From assembly GCA_910587915.1 (NCBI GenBank), contig CAJUOB010000014.1, positions 1-62,050 on the forward strand: DNA of 62,050 bases, written 5' to 3'. The DNA is from an uncultured Muribaculaceae bacterium (GTDB lineage Bacteria > Bacteroidota > Bacteroidia > Bacteroidales > Muribaculaceae). Within the stretch, counting starts at the first letter, position 1, and each line of letters starts with the position of its first letter. Positions 26,402-35,779 of the stretch are shown piece by piece. The notes beneath the pieces were generated by a model, which was not told the DNA's origin, searched no databases, and worked only from the letters and a program-made list of their open reading frames with translations. Both the position numbers and the translations under genes were made by a program.

Positions 26402-29400
26402 ATGCGTGCGCTTATAGTGGCATTGCCTTTGGCTATGTCATCGGCTGCATCGGCTGCAGATGCTCCGAAGACATTCCTGTCGCATTATAATATAGGTTAT
26501 CTGACCGTGAGCGATGGTTTGCCACATAATTTTGTTGACGATATATACCGCGATAGCCGGGGCTTTCTCTGGATTGGTCTCGGCGGTGGCGGCCTGTCGC
26601 GCTACGACGGGAATGAGTTTATAAATTTCAGCATTACCTCGGCCGAGCATCCTCTGCCCGGAAACTTCGCGGTGGAGATAGGAGAAGACAAATTCGAGCG
26701 TCTGTGGGTGGCTACAGAAGGCGGTTTGTGCGTGTACAATCTCTATACACTGAGTCCTGAACCGGTGGCGGATTCCACCGGAAAGCTTGCAGATGTGCTC
26801 CATCAGCCGGTGTGGGCTGTTACTGTGGATGCGGAGGGAAAGGTGTGGACGCGTACGTGGCATTCGGTGATATGCATTACTTTTGGAGCCGATGGCTCTG
26901 TGACAGGGGTGACAGAGGCTGCCGGTCTTAAGCATCCGACAGGACCTGTGGCTCTGCGCGATGTGTATGGCAACGGGCGGATATGGACGTCGGTGAATGG
27001 CGAAATATCCGAGCTTGTGGCTGATTTTGCCGCGGACTCGGTGAGTGTGACACCTGTGGCGGAATGCCTGCGGTTTGGCGAGGATACCACCGTATCGGAT
27101 ATAGTGCTCTATGGGAGTGAGGTGTGGATAGCCACCGACATAGGCTTGTGCCGCTACAATCCGGCCCAGAATATATCCAAGATATATGTGCATGACGAAT
27201 CCGACACGCTGTCGATATCGCAGAACTATGTGACGACACTTGCAGTGTCGCCCGACAAGCGCTTGATAGCCGGTACTTTACAGGGACTTAACATATATAA
27301 TCAGATAAACGATAATTTCGAGCGTATAAGCCAGAATCCGGACGGCCAGATAGGGTCGGTGAGCAATAATTTCATCAACGATATATATGTGGACGGCACC
27401 CGCATATGGGTGGGCACCGAAGGTTGCGGCCTCAATCGCCTGTCGCCGCGCAATCTGAGAGTTAAGGATTTTGTCCGCAATTTCAATACTCCGGGACTGA
27501 ATTTCAATGCTCCGGTCAACGCCATACTTGCTGAGAACGACGGCAGTGTGTGGGTTGGTACTGTCGAGGGTGGTCTGCACCGTAGCGACGGGGAGCTTTC
27601 AACGTTCAAGCACTACAGCGTGGCCAGTGGCCATCTGAGCCATAACTCAGTGAGCTCGCTTGCACGCGATGGCCGCGGCTTGCTCTGGGTAGGAACCTGG
27701 GGCGGGGGAGTGAACGTGCTCGCCGAACGTAGCGGGGGGCGCCTCGAACGTGTTCATCATATCGAAGACACCGACGATGGCACACGGCATATTGGCTATG
27801 TTGGCGCTCTGATGTGGGATTCCATAAACGAACTAATGTGGATTGGTGCGTCGCGGGGTCTGTACGTGTACGATCCGGAGATCGGTAAGGTGCGCGAGGC
27901 ATTCGATGGCTCGTTCGACGAGGTGTTCGGTGCAGTCGGTATTGCTGCAGATAGAGATGGCCATATGTGGCTCGGGTCGAGCAGCGGCCTGATAGATGTG
28001 GATCTGCGGAAATATGGCAAGTTGCGGTCCAAGGACGCTGTGCGCCGCATTCGTGGTCGTCTTGATGATTCATCGGCTGTAGCCGACGAACGCATAACGA
28101 GTCTTTATATAGACTCGCGCGGCACCTTGTGGATAGGTACCAATGGCAGCGGTGTGTACAGCCGGCATACCGATGGCGATGCCGAGGTGTTCGTGAACAA
28201 AAATACATCGGACGGCCTGCCGAGCGATATAGTGCTGGGAATCACCGGTGATGAGTCGGGAAACCTATGGTTCTCGACTTATAGCGGCCTTGCGCGGATG
28301 TCGGATGGCGGTACAATAGTGACATATGATAAGGATGGCGATTTGAGCTGTGATCAATTCTATTGGAACGCTGCAGAGACAGATACTGCCGGCAATCTGC
28401 TCTTCGGAACAACGGAAGGCATGATGTGCATCGACGGTAACTTTACACGGAGCGAGACCGATGCCGATTTTCCGATTGCATTCACTCATGTGTGGGTGGA
28501 CAATAACCGGGTGATCCCGGGCCAGAGAGATCAGGGGCCTTATTTCTGTCCTGTGCGAGGCATGCGGATTCATGAGAGAAACCGCTCGCTGTCGTTTGAA
28601 TTCTCGGCACTCGACTATGACCGCAAGAAGGATGGTGTGTATTCCTACCGTCTCCTCGGATTCGATGATAACTGGACCACGCTTCCACAGGGGCGCCGTT
28701 ATGCCGGCTTTACCAATCTGAAACCGGGTAAATACCGGCTTCAGGTGCGATATCTCCATAATGGCGAGTCGGACGACATGGCCCGCGTCACGGAACTGCC
28801 TATCACCGTCGAGCCATATTTCTACCGTCAGTGGTGGTTTGTACTTATGGTTGTGGCCGGAGGTGTGGCATTGGTCGTATTGGTATATAAATTGCGGTTG
28901 AGATCGCTTAAAAGGCAACGTGAACTGCTGCAGACTACTGTTGCTGAGCGTACTGCCGAGATTGAGGAGCAGAAGCGCCAGGTGCAGCAGCTGACCATGG
29001 ACCGGATATCGTTCTTCACCAATATAACTCATGAGTTCCGCACACCTATCACCCTCATTCTTGGCCCGATAGAGCGAGCCCTGAAACTCAGCTACAATCC
29101 GCAGGTGATAGAACAGTTGAATTTTGCCGAACGAAATTCGAAATATCTGCTAACGCTCGTCAACCAGTTGATGGATTTCCGCAAGATAGAGTCGGGCAAG
29201 ATGGAAATCATGCGTAGCCATGGCAATATCAAGACTTTCCTTATAAATATAGTGGAGATATTCCGCCCGCTCGCCATCGACCGTTCCATCGACCTTCGGT
29301 TCAATGGCCATCTGCCATATCCGGTGATCAGCTTTGATGAAGAGGCTCTCCAGAAAGTGCTTATCAATCTTCTTGGAAACGCTCTTAAGTTCACCCCCGA

Positions 29401-30574
29401 TGGCGGCCGTATCACGCTTTATGCCACTTTATTACCGTCTTCGTGTTCGGCCAATGGCTCAACCGGGCTGTATCTTGCAGTAGCCGATACGGGCACCGGT
29501 ATCGCCTCGGCCGACATCGACCGTATATTCGATCGTTTCTATCAGGGTACCAGTCCTATAAAGTATCCTGTATCCGGTTCGGCCGGTAGCGGCATCGGTC
29601 TGTATCTGTGCCACACACTTGTCGATATACAAGGAGGTAAAATATCGGTGCGTAATAATCTTGGTGGCCCGGGCTGTACGTTCCGTGTTCTTCTGCCGTT
29701 GCCCGATGGCGAGGTTCCGGTGGCTGAGACGCCGGCAGTGCCGCCGGCCGGTGGAAAGACCTCAGGGACGGCAAATCAGGCCGAGTCCGGTAGCGAGATG
29801 CCTGAACGTACGACCGTGCTTGTGGTAGAGGACAATGACGATATGCGTGCATTCATACGCAGTGTGCTGTCCGACCATTTCTCGGTGGCTGAGGCCCGCA
29901 ATGGCGAGGAAGCGCTCAAAGTGTTGGGTAACCGCGATATAGACCTTATTATATCGGACCTCATGATGCCGGTGATGGATGGAATGGAGCTGTCGCGGCG
30001 CGTTAAGGAAAACTTTGACATCAGTCATATCCCCTTCCTTGTTCTTACTGCCAAAACCGGGCGCGAGACACAGCTCGAAAGCTACCGCATGGGAGTGGAT
30101 GCCTTTATACTCAAACCTTTCGACGAGGAAATGCTACTTGCTCGCATCGACGGTATCCTGAAGTCGCGACGCCGGTTCCAGAGTCGGTTTGCATCGCAAC
30201 TCGAAGTTGCGAGTCTTAACATCAGTGAGCAGTCGCGCGATAAGAAATTCATGGACCAGGTGATGAAAGTCATTGCCGAGAACTACCGCAACTCCTACTT
30301 TGAGATCGGTGATTTTGCCGAGGCTCTTGGCGTGAGCCGGTCGTTGCTCAACAAGAAACTTCAGAGTCTCGCCGGACAATCGGCGGGTCAGTTGCTGCGT
30401 GCATTCAGGCTCAAGACAGCCCACGAACTTATACTCCGCAATCGTCGCACCCGTGCCATGAATATTTCGGAGATTGCCTATGAGGTTGGATTCAATGATT
30501 CGAAATATTTCACCCGTTGTTTTACTAAACACTTCGGAATCAATCCATCAGCTTTGATGAACTCAGAGGGGTAG
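26402..30574 (+). CDS. Hybrid two-component system regulator (HTCS) of the arabinan locus
   Basis: 1390 residues from ATG 26402 (MRALIVALPLAMSSAASA, a good signal peptide); a TTG 42 bases upstream would add a poor N-terminus. The periplasmic sensor is a run of about 14 propeller repeats of the form LWIGTxxGGL (two seven-bladed propellers), then a Y_Y_Y domain near 730-795. One membrane span (WWFVLMVVAGG, about 811-831) leads to a HisKA/HATPase module with His877 in NITHEFRTP. A receiver domain follows with Asp1186 in IISDLMMP, then a C-terminal AraC-type HTH (about 1275-1390). It should sense an arabinan oligosaccharide in the periplasm and activate both flanking units. It is set apart from the divergent GH43 operon by the operator region. 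Confidence 0.97.
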   Translation: MRALIVALPLAMSSAASAADAPKTFLSHYNIGYLTVSDGLPHNFVDDIYRDSRGFLWIGLGGGGLSRYDGNEFINFSITSAEHPLPGNFAVEIGEDKFERLWVATEGGLCVYNLYTLSPEPVADSTGKLADVLHQPVWAVTVDAEGKVWTRTWHSVICITFGADGSVTGVTEAAGLKHPTGPVALRDVYGNGRIWTSVNGEISELVADFAADSVSVTPVAECLRFGEDTTVSDIVLYGSEVWIATDIGLCRYNPAQNISKIYVHDESDTLSISQNYVTTLAVSPDKRLIAGTLQGLNIYNQINDNFERISQNPDGQIGSVSNNFINDIYVDGTRIWVGTEGCGLNRLSPRNLRVKDFVRNFNTPGLNFNAPVNAILAENDGSVWVGTVEGGLHRSDGELSTFKHYSVASGHLSHNSVSSLARDGRGLLWVGTWGGGVNVLAERSGGRLERVHHIEDTDDGTRHIGYVGALMWDSINELMWIGASRGLYVYDPEIGKVREAFDGSFDEVFGAVGIAADRDGHMWLGSSSGLIDVDLRKYGKLRSKDAVRRIRGRLDDSSAVADERITSLYIDSRGTLWIGTNGSGVYSRHTDGDAEVFVNKNTSDGLPSDIVLGITGDESGNLWFSTYSGLARMSDGGTIVTYDKDGDLSCDQFYWNAAETDTAGNLLFGTTEGMMCIDGNFTRSETDADFPIAFTHVWVDNNRVIPGQRDQGPYFCPVRGMRIHERNRSLSFEFSALDYDRKKDGVYSYRLLGFDDNWTTLPQGRRYAGFTNLKPGKYRLQVRYLHNGESDDMARVTELPITVEPYFYRQWWFVLMVVAGGVALVVLVYKLRLRSLKRQRELLQTTVAERTAEIEEQKRQVQQLTMDRISFFTNITHEFRTPITLILGPIERALKLSYNPQVIEQLNFAERNSKYLLTLVNQLMDFRKIESGKMEIMRSHGNIKTFLINIVEIFRPLAIDRSIDLRFNGHLPYPVISFDEEALQKVLINLLGNALKFTPDGGRITLYATLLPSSCSANGSTGLYLAVADTGTGIASADIDRIFDRFYQGTSPIKYPVSGSAGSGIGLYLCHTLVDIQGGKISVRNNLGGPGCTFRVLLPLPDGEVPVAETPAVPPAGGKTSGTANQAESGSEMPERTTVLVVEDNDDMRAFIRSVLSDHFSVAEARNGEEALKVLGNRDIDLIISDLMMPVMDGMELSRRVKENFDISHIPFLVLTAKTGRETQLESYRMGVDAFILKPFDEEMLLARIDGILKSRRRFQSRFASQLEVASLNISEQSRDKKFMDQVMKVIAENYRNSYFEIGDFAEALGVSRSLLNKKLQSLAGQSAGQLLRAFRLKTAHELILRNRRTRAMNISEIAYEVGFNDSKYFTRCFTKHFGINPSALMNSEG

Positions 30575-30577
30575 ATT

Positions 30578-30640
30578 AAAAAATCCACCATAATTCTCAA
30601 AAAGTCCACCGTAGCGGGGCATTGTTTAAGGTATTTTTGC
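30578..30640 (+). promoter_or_regulatory. Candidate HTCS operator pair and promoter of the SusCD operon
   Basis: Two direct repeats, AAAAAATCCACCATA (30578-30592) and AAAAAGTCCACCGTA (30600-30614), are spaced 22 bases (two helical turns). The second TCCACC ends 21 bases before TATTTTTG (30633-30640), a perfect -7 box. There is no canonical -33 element, as expected for an activator-dependent promoter with an AraC-type protein bound over that region. Predicted leader is about 107 bases. Confidence 0.7.
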
Positions 30641-30752
30641 AGCGTTAAAATCTGTTCACTTTTCGGGTTGGACAGAGCTTAACCTCAAAAATACCTTGAA
30701 TACATATACTGATATCATAAATAACCTTAATTAATATCATCAGTCAATCATT

Positions 30753-32609
30753 ATGAAAACAGTCGACCGGATGTACCCGTATGCTGCCTTTGCGGTAGCC
30801 GCGGTTCTTTTTGGCTCGTCGTGTTCGTCGGACTGGGGTAAGGTCGATCCTCCCGCCGGTGTTCAGACATTGCCGAATCTGGAAAACGTTGCCAATTTTG
30901 ACTTCGAACAGGAACAGCTCGATCCCCTGCTGTTCAGAGCCAACGGCAATAACCAAGATCAAGTACCGGCCATCGTCGAAGATGAGGACAAAGGATTCGT
31001 TCTCGAACTAAACGACGGATGGGTGGAGATGAACAACCCTTTGACAAACTACAAGTGCGAAAAAGCCGCCTCCCTCACCTTCTGGCTCAAGCAGATTCCC
31101 GAAACATTTACCGATGAAGAGGGTAATCAGACAACCGGACCGCAGGATGTCAGCGGTCCGCTGTTCGCGTTTACAAATCAGAACCGCACCGAGCATCTCA
31201 CATTCTCGGCCAACGGTGGCATTGAATATGATGCAGCCGATGGTACGTGGAGCTGCGATAATCCTGCGGAAGTGACTACCGGCTACATTCCTGTGGACGG
31301 CTTCGACGGTCATGGCTGGAACTATGTGGCACTGACCGTGCGCAATGATGGCTACGACCTCTACGTGAATGGTGAAAAGAAGGAATCGAAGACAGTTACC
31401 GACTTCGATTGTTCCCGTCTTGTAGGCTTCATGAACAATGTGGCCACTTTTTCTATCGGCTCGGCCGACAACCACAGCCACTGGATGATCGATGATCTGA
31501 ATGTGTACCGCAATGTGCTGACAGCCAAAGAGACCGCCCGTCCGCGCGTTTCGTGGGAAGCTGCCGGTCCCGGCACGGAAATCGACCTATCGTCGTGGCT
31601 GCTTGTGGGTCTTGAGGACAATTCAACTCTCTTCTGGACAGAGTTCTCGCCCTATTTCAGCCTCAATGGCGACGGCCAGCTCCACTATCAGTTCTACAAC
31701 TATACCCGCAAGACCAATAACTGGGACAACTGGTTGCTGGTGATAGCAACCGGCGAGCGTGGCTGCGACGGCTATGCCGAGCACGCTGTGATACGTGCCG
31801 ATAATTTCGGCTGGGGTCTTCGCTTCGATGCAGGAGATGCTACCCAGACATGCGATTTCAACTTCGATACCTTCAAGGAGGATATGGATGGTGCTCTTGT
31901 AGACATGACAATCGACCGTCTGGGCACAAGTGTGGATGTGATAGTAGTAGTGACCACCGCTTCCGGTACTGTCTACAACTACAAGACCTCGCTTGCCAAT
32001 GTCGAGGGCGACAGCATCACCACATGGCTGCTTTGCGAGGGTTCGCACCTGCTTCTGAATCCCGAAGGCTGCTTCCAGGGTACGCTCTACGACGGTGGAC
32101 TTATCGTTGGCCCGCAGGACAACACCGCTCCATGGTGGTCAATATGGTCGCCCAACAATCTGCTCAAGGGTGAATTCTCCAACTTTGGATTCGACTTCAT
32201 AAATCACAACTCCGGCACCGGCGGTAACTGGAACAACTGGGTTCTTGTGTGCACCAACGGTAAATATATAGGAGAAGACGGTTACGCCGAGAACTTTGTG
32301 CTTCGCTCCGATGCATGGGGCTGGGGTGCCGGCTGGGATGTAGGTACCGTAACATCGGCGTTCAACTGGGATACCTATGTGGCCGATATGCACGACGCAC
32401 ATTCGAGAATATATGTGGAGCGTTTCGGCAACGACCTTCTTATTGTGGCCCGTCAGACCACGGCTGCCGGTATAGCGCTGCCCGAGTATCGCTTCCAGAC
32501 CACAGTCGAGACCCCCGAAATAGGACTCTTCTTCGTGCTCGACAGCAACTGGCTCGAATTTAACAAAGTCGGCTTCTTCCCGCTCATAGATATGAAGCCG
32601 CAGAATTAA
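30753..32609 (+). CDS. Surface glycan-binding lipoprotein with LamG-like domain and internal duplication
   Basis: 618 residues. A lipoprotein signal (VLFGSSC, Cys24) is followed by SSDW. Residues ~45-265 are a LamG/concanavalin-like fold (LTFWLKQIPE, GWNYVALTVRNDGYDLYVNG). The rest is two tandem copies of a ~165-residue beta domain, seen in the parallel segments NWDNWLLVIATG/NWNNWVLVCTNG, DGYAEHAVIRAD/DGYAENFVLRSD and TFKEDMDGA/TYVADMHDA. It occupies the position of SusE/F-type glycan-binding proteins, first in the operon after the HTCS. It probably captures arabinan at the surface. I do not know the fold of the duplicated domain. Confidence 0.8.
   Translation: MKTVDRMYPYAAFAVAAVLFGSSCSSDWGKVDPPAGVQTLPNLENVANFDFEQEQLDPLLFRANGNNQDQVPAIVEDEDKGFVLELNDGWVEMNNPLTNYKCEKAASLTFWLKQIPETFTDEEGNQTTGPQDVSGPLFAFTNQNRTEHLTFSANGGIEYDAADGTWSCDNPAEVTTGYIPVDGFDGHGWNYVALTVRNDGYDLYVNGEKKESKTVTDFDCSRLVGFMNNVATFSIGSADNHSHWMIDDLNVYRNVLTAKETARPRVSWEAAGPGTEIDLSSWLLVGLEDNSTLFWTEFSPYFSLNGDGQLHYQFYNYTRKTNNWDNWLLVIATGERGCDGYAEHAVIRADNFGWGLRFDAGDATQTCDFNFDTFKEDMDGALVDMTIDRLGTSVDVIVVVTTASGTVYNYKTSLANVEGDSITTWLLCEGSHLLLNPEGCFQGTLYDGGLIVGPQDNTAPWWSIWSPNNLLKGEFSNFGFDFINHNSGTGGNWNNWVLVCTNGKYIGEDGYAENFVLRSDAWGWGAGWDVGTVTSAFNWDTYVADMHDAHSRIYVERFGNDLLIVARQTTAAGIALPEYRFQTTVETPEIGLFFVLDSNWLEFNKVGFFPLIDMKPQN
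31575..32600 (+). repeat. Tandem duplicated domain within the surface binding protein
   Basis: Two in-frame copies (about 31575-32080 and 32095-32600) encode related ~165-residue domains. The resemblance is at protein level; DNA has diverged. Confidence 0.7.
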
Positions 32610-32638
32610 CATAAACCTTAATCACTACAATACCAATC

Positions 32639-35600
32639 ATGAACAATAAACGCAGTACAACGCACGGCGGTTGGAGCCAGCGGCTCCGCTTCCTGTTGTC
32701 GGCACTCGCGCTGCTTGCATTTGGAATCGGCCTTTCGGCCCAGACAGTGCAGGTGACCGGTACGGTCTATGAACCCAGCGGCGAGCCCGTGATCGGTGCT
32801 TCGGTCATAGAACAAGGCGTCAAAACCGGCACCGTGACCGACCTCGACGGAAATTTCGTGCTTAGAATCAGCGATCCGGCCAAGGCCGTGCTCGTAATCT
32901 CATATGTCGGTTGCGAAACTGTGACCGAGCCTCTCCGCGGACGTACTCATATAGAAGTGAAACTTCAGGAATCCAATACCGCCCTCGAGGAGGTGGTAGT
33001 GGTGGGCTACGGCCAGCAAAAGAAGGAATCGGTGGTGGGCGCCATCTCGCAGCTCAAGGCCGACGACCTTCTTGAAACGCCGGCGGCTAACATATCGCAG
33101 GCTATCACCGGTAAGATTCCCGGTGTGATTACCTCGCAGACTTCGGGTGCCCCTGGTGCCGACGACGCTTCTATCTTCATCCGTGGCCGCGCCACTTTCG
33201 CCGGCGATGCCCAGCCACTGGTGCTGGTCGACGGTATCGAGCGCAGCTTCTCGCAGATAGCTCCCGACGACATCGAGACCATATCGGTGCTCAAGGACGC
33301 ATCGGCTACGGCTGTCTATGGTGTGCGTGGTGCAAACGGTGTGATGCTTATCACCACCAAGCGCGGTAAGGAACAGAAACCGGTGGTTTCTCTTACTGCC
33401 AACTGGCAGTGGCAGACTCCCACACGCAAGGACACTTATCTCGATTCTTACAACAGTGTGAGCCTTCTTGAAGAAGCTCTTGCCAACGATGGCCTCCCCT
33501 CGCAGTACAGCAGCAATGATCTGGCCATGTACCAGAAATCTTCAGCAGGTCTGCTGAGCGGTGTCGACGCACTTCTGTATCCGAATGTCGACTGGTACGA
33601 CGAGATTCTGCGCTCATCGGCTCCTGCACAGCGCTACAATGCCAATGTACGTGGTGGTACGAAGCGTATGCGCTACTATGCCTCGCTCGAATACTACAAC
33701 CAGGAGTCGCTTTTCAAGAATCTATCGAACGACCCCTATGGAAATAATTCGTCGCAGAACTACAAGCGCTACGGTTTCCGTGCCAATGCCGACTTCTTCC
33801 TCACCAAGGATCTTACCCTTATGGTGAACTTCGGCACACGCTTTGAGGAGCGCCGCGGTCCTAATTCTAATGAAAGCGCAGGCTATTCCAATATCTTCTA
33901 TCAGCTCAACCACACTCCGGGCTGGATATTCCCGGTATCATATCAGGTGCAGAACGGCGATGAGATGAAGACACTCTATGGTGGTTCGTCGCAGTACCAG
34001 AGCAACGTGTTTGCTACTATGGCAGAGGGTGGCTACTACAAGGGCACCAATACTGTCAACGAGACCAACCTGATTCTTGACTATAAGATGGATTGGCTCA
34101 CTCCCGGTCTGTCGGCAAAGGCACAGGCTTCGTTCGACTATGAGAACTATCACCGCAATCTCTACAGCAAGGGATTCGCCACTTATGAACTCAACGATCG
34201 CAACAACTACGAGTCGATCGATGCATACAACAAATTCAACACCGATGGTACACTGGCTGCATCGGCCGACCATTTCACCGTCTATAAGCTTTATCTCGAG
34301 GCTCAGGTGAACTATCACCGCACATTCGGTAATCACGAGGTATCGGCCATGGCTCTGTACATGCAGAACGACTACCGCTATAATTCCGACCTTGCACGCC
34401 GCTATCAGGGCGTCGTGGCCCGTGCCACCTATGCCTACGACGGCAAGTATCTGGCAGAAGTAAATGCCGGCTACAACGGCTCCGAGAACTTCGAGAAGGG
34501 CAAGCGCTTCGGTTTCTTCCCCTCGTTCTCGCTCGGTTGGCGTATTTCCGAGGAGCAGTTCATGGCTTCGACACGCTCATGGCTCTCGAACCTCAAGCTC
34601 CGTGCCTCGTATGGTCAGGTAGGTAACGATATCTATAGTATCAATGGTGTGCGCCAGCGCTTCCTCTACGAGCAGAAGTGGACACAGCTCAACAATGACT
34701 ACTATTTCGGCACCAATGGCCAGCAGGGTATCTTCGAAGAGCAGTATCCTAACTACGGTGTGACCTGGGAACGTGCCCACAAATACAATGTCGGCCTTGA
34801 GTACGGTTTCTTAAACAGCCGTCTCAGCGGTAATCTCGACTTCTTCTATGAAAGCCGCAACAACATCCTCACCGAGTTCCTCACCCGTCCGTGGTGGTTT
34901 GGTGTGACATCCGCTGCCGGTAACCTCGGCAAGACCACCAACAAGGGTTTCGAAATCGAGCTTCACTGGAACGATGCCATCGGCAAGGATTTCAACTACA
35001 ATATCTCGGCTACTTTCTCGCATGCCAAGAACAAAATCACGGCCATGGATGAACCGGCCGGTAAGACCAGCTACCGCAAGCGCGAGGGCCATCCTATCGG
35101 ACAGTACTTCGGCCTTGTGTCGGATGGCTTCGTGACTTCTGCCGATCTCGCCGATCCCAATTTCCCCAAGTCGACCTTCGGCGATGTCAAGGTGGGCGAC
35201 CTCAAGTACCGCGATATGAACGGCGACGGCTTTATCGACGACCGCGACGAGACTTTCATCGGTCTGAGCGACCTTCCCGAGAATACCTATGCCATATCGC
35301 TGGGTGCAAATTGGAAAGGTATCGGTCTTAGCGTGATGTTCCAGGGTGTGGACCATGTGAGCCGCTACTATGATGCCGAGGCAATGTATGCTTTCGTTGC
35401 AGGTGGCAAAGTGAAGGAACACCACCTCGACCGCTGGACTCCCTCGGTGTCGGAAGCACAGAACCTTGCCAATGCCAAGTATCCTTTGCTTCACTACGAT
35501 AGCTACGGCAATCACAACCAGCGCCAGAATTCATTCTTCCTCAAGAACGGTGCTTTCTGCCGTCTGAAGAATGTAGAGCTCAGCTATTCGCTTCCTCTTA

Positions 35601-35764
35601 AGTGGATCAAGCACGTGTGGATGAGCCAGTGCCGATTCTATGTAAACGCCAACAACCTTATCACATGGGATCATCTCGACGGCCTCACCGACCCCGAGAA
35701 CAATGGCTCCAACAAGTATCCCATCTGCAAGACCGTGAACGTGGGCGTAAGCATCCAATTCTAA
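32639..35764 (+). CDS. SusC-like TonB-dependent outer-membrane transporter (first pair)
   Basis: 1041 residues. A signal peptide (RLRFLLSALALLAFGIGLSA) is followed by a CarboxypepD_reg-like domain (~38-118, VTGTVYEPSGEPVIGASV) and the canonical SusC plug start EEVVVVGYGQQKKESVVGA. The plug motifs IFIRGRATF, PLVLVDGIERS and VLKDASATAVYGVRGANG are present. The 22-strand barrel ends in Phe (VGVSIQF), the outer-membrane signal. With the next gene it forms a SusCD pair that imports oligosaccharides using TonB energy. Confidence 0.97.
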   Translation: MNNKRSTTHGGWSQRLRFLLSALALLAFGIGLSAQTVQVTGTVYEPSGEPVIGASVIEQGVKTGTVTDLDGNFVLRISDPAKAVLVISYVGCETVTEPLRGRTHIEVKLQESNTALEEVVVVGYGQQKKESVVGAISQLKADDLLETPAANISQAITGKIPGVITSQTSGAPGADDASIFIRGRATFAGDAQPLVLVDGIERSFSQIAPDDIETISVLKDASATAVYGVRGANGVMLITTKRGKEQKPVVSLTANWQWQTPTRKDTYLDSYNSVSLLEEALANDGLPSQYSSNDLAMYQKSSAGLLSGVDALLYPNVDWYDEILRSSAPAQRYNANVRGGTKRMRYYASLEYYNQESLFKNLSNDPYGNNSSQNYKRYGFRANADFFLTKDLTLMVNFGTRFEERRGPNSNESAGYSNIFYQLNHTPGWIFPVSYQVQNGDEMKTLYGGSSQYQSNVFATMAEGGYYKGTNTVNETNLILDYKMDWLTPGLSAKAQASFDYENYHRNLYSKGFATYELNDRNNYESIDAYNKFNTDGTLAASADHFTVYKLYLEAQVNYHRTFGNHEVSAMALYMQNDYRYNSDLARRYQGVVARATYAYDGKYLAEVNAGYNGSENFEKGKRFGFFPSFSLGWRISEEQFMASTRSWLSNLKLRASYGQVGNDIYSINGVRQRFLYEQKWTQLNNDYYFGTNGQQGIFEEQYPNYGVTWERAHKYNVGLEYGFLNSRLSGNLDFFYESRNNILTEFLTRPWWFGVTSAAGNLGKTTNKGFEIELHWNDAIGKDFNYNISATFSHAKNKITAMDEPAGKTSYRKREGHPIGQYFGLVSDGFVTSADLADPNFPKSTFGDVKVGDLKYRDMNGDGFIDDRDETFIGLSDLPENTYAISLGANWKGIGLSVMFQGVDHVSRYYDAEAMYAFVAGGKVKEHHLDRWTPSVSEAQNLANAKYPLLHYDSYGNHNQRQNSFFLKNGAFCRLKNVELSYSLPLKWIKHVWMSQCRFYVNANNLITWDHLDGLTDPENNGSNKYPICKTVNVGVSIQF

Positions 35765-35779
35765 AACCAGGAAACTATC

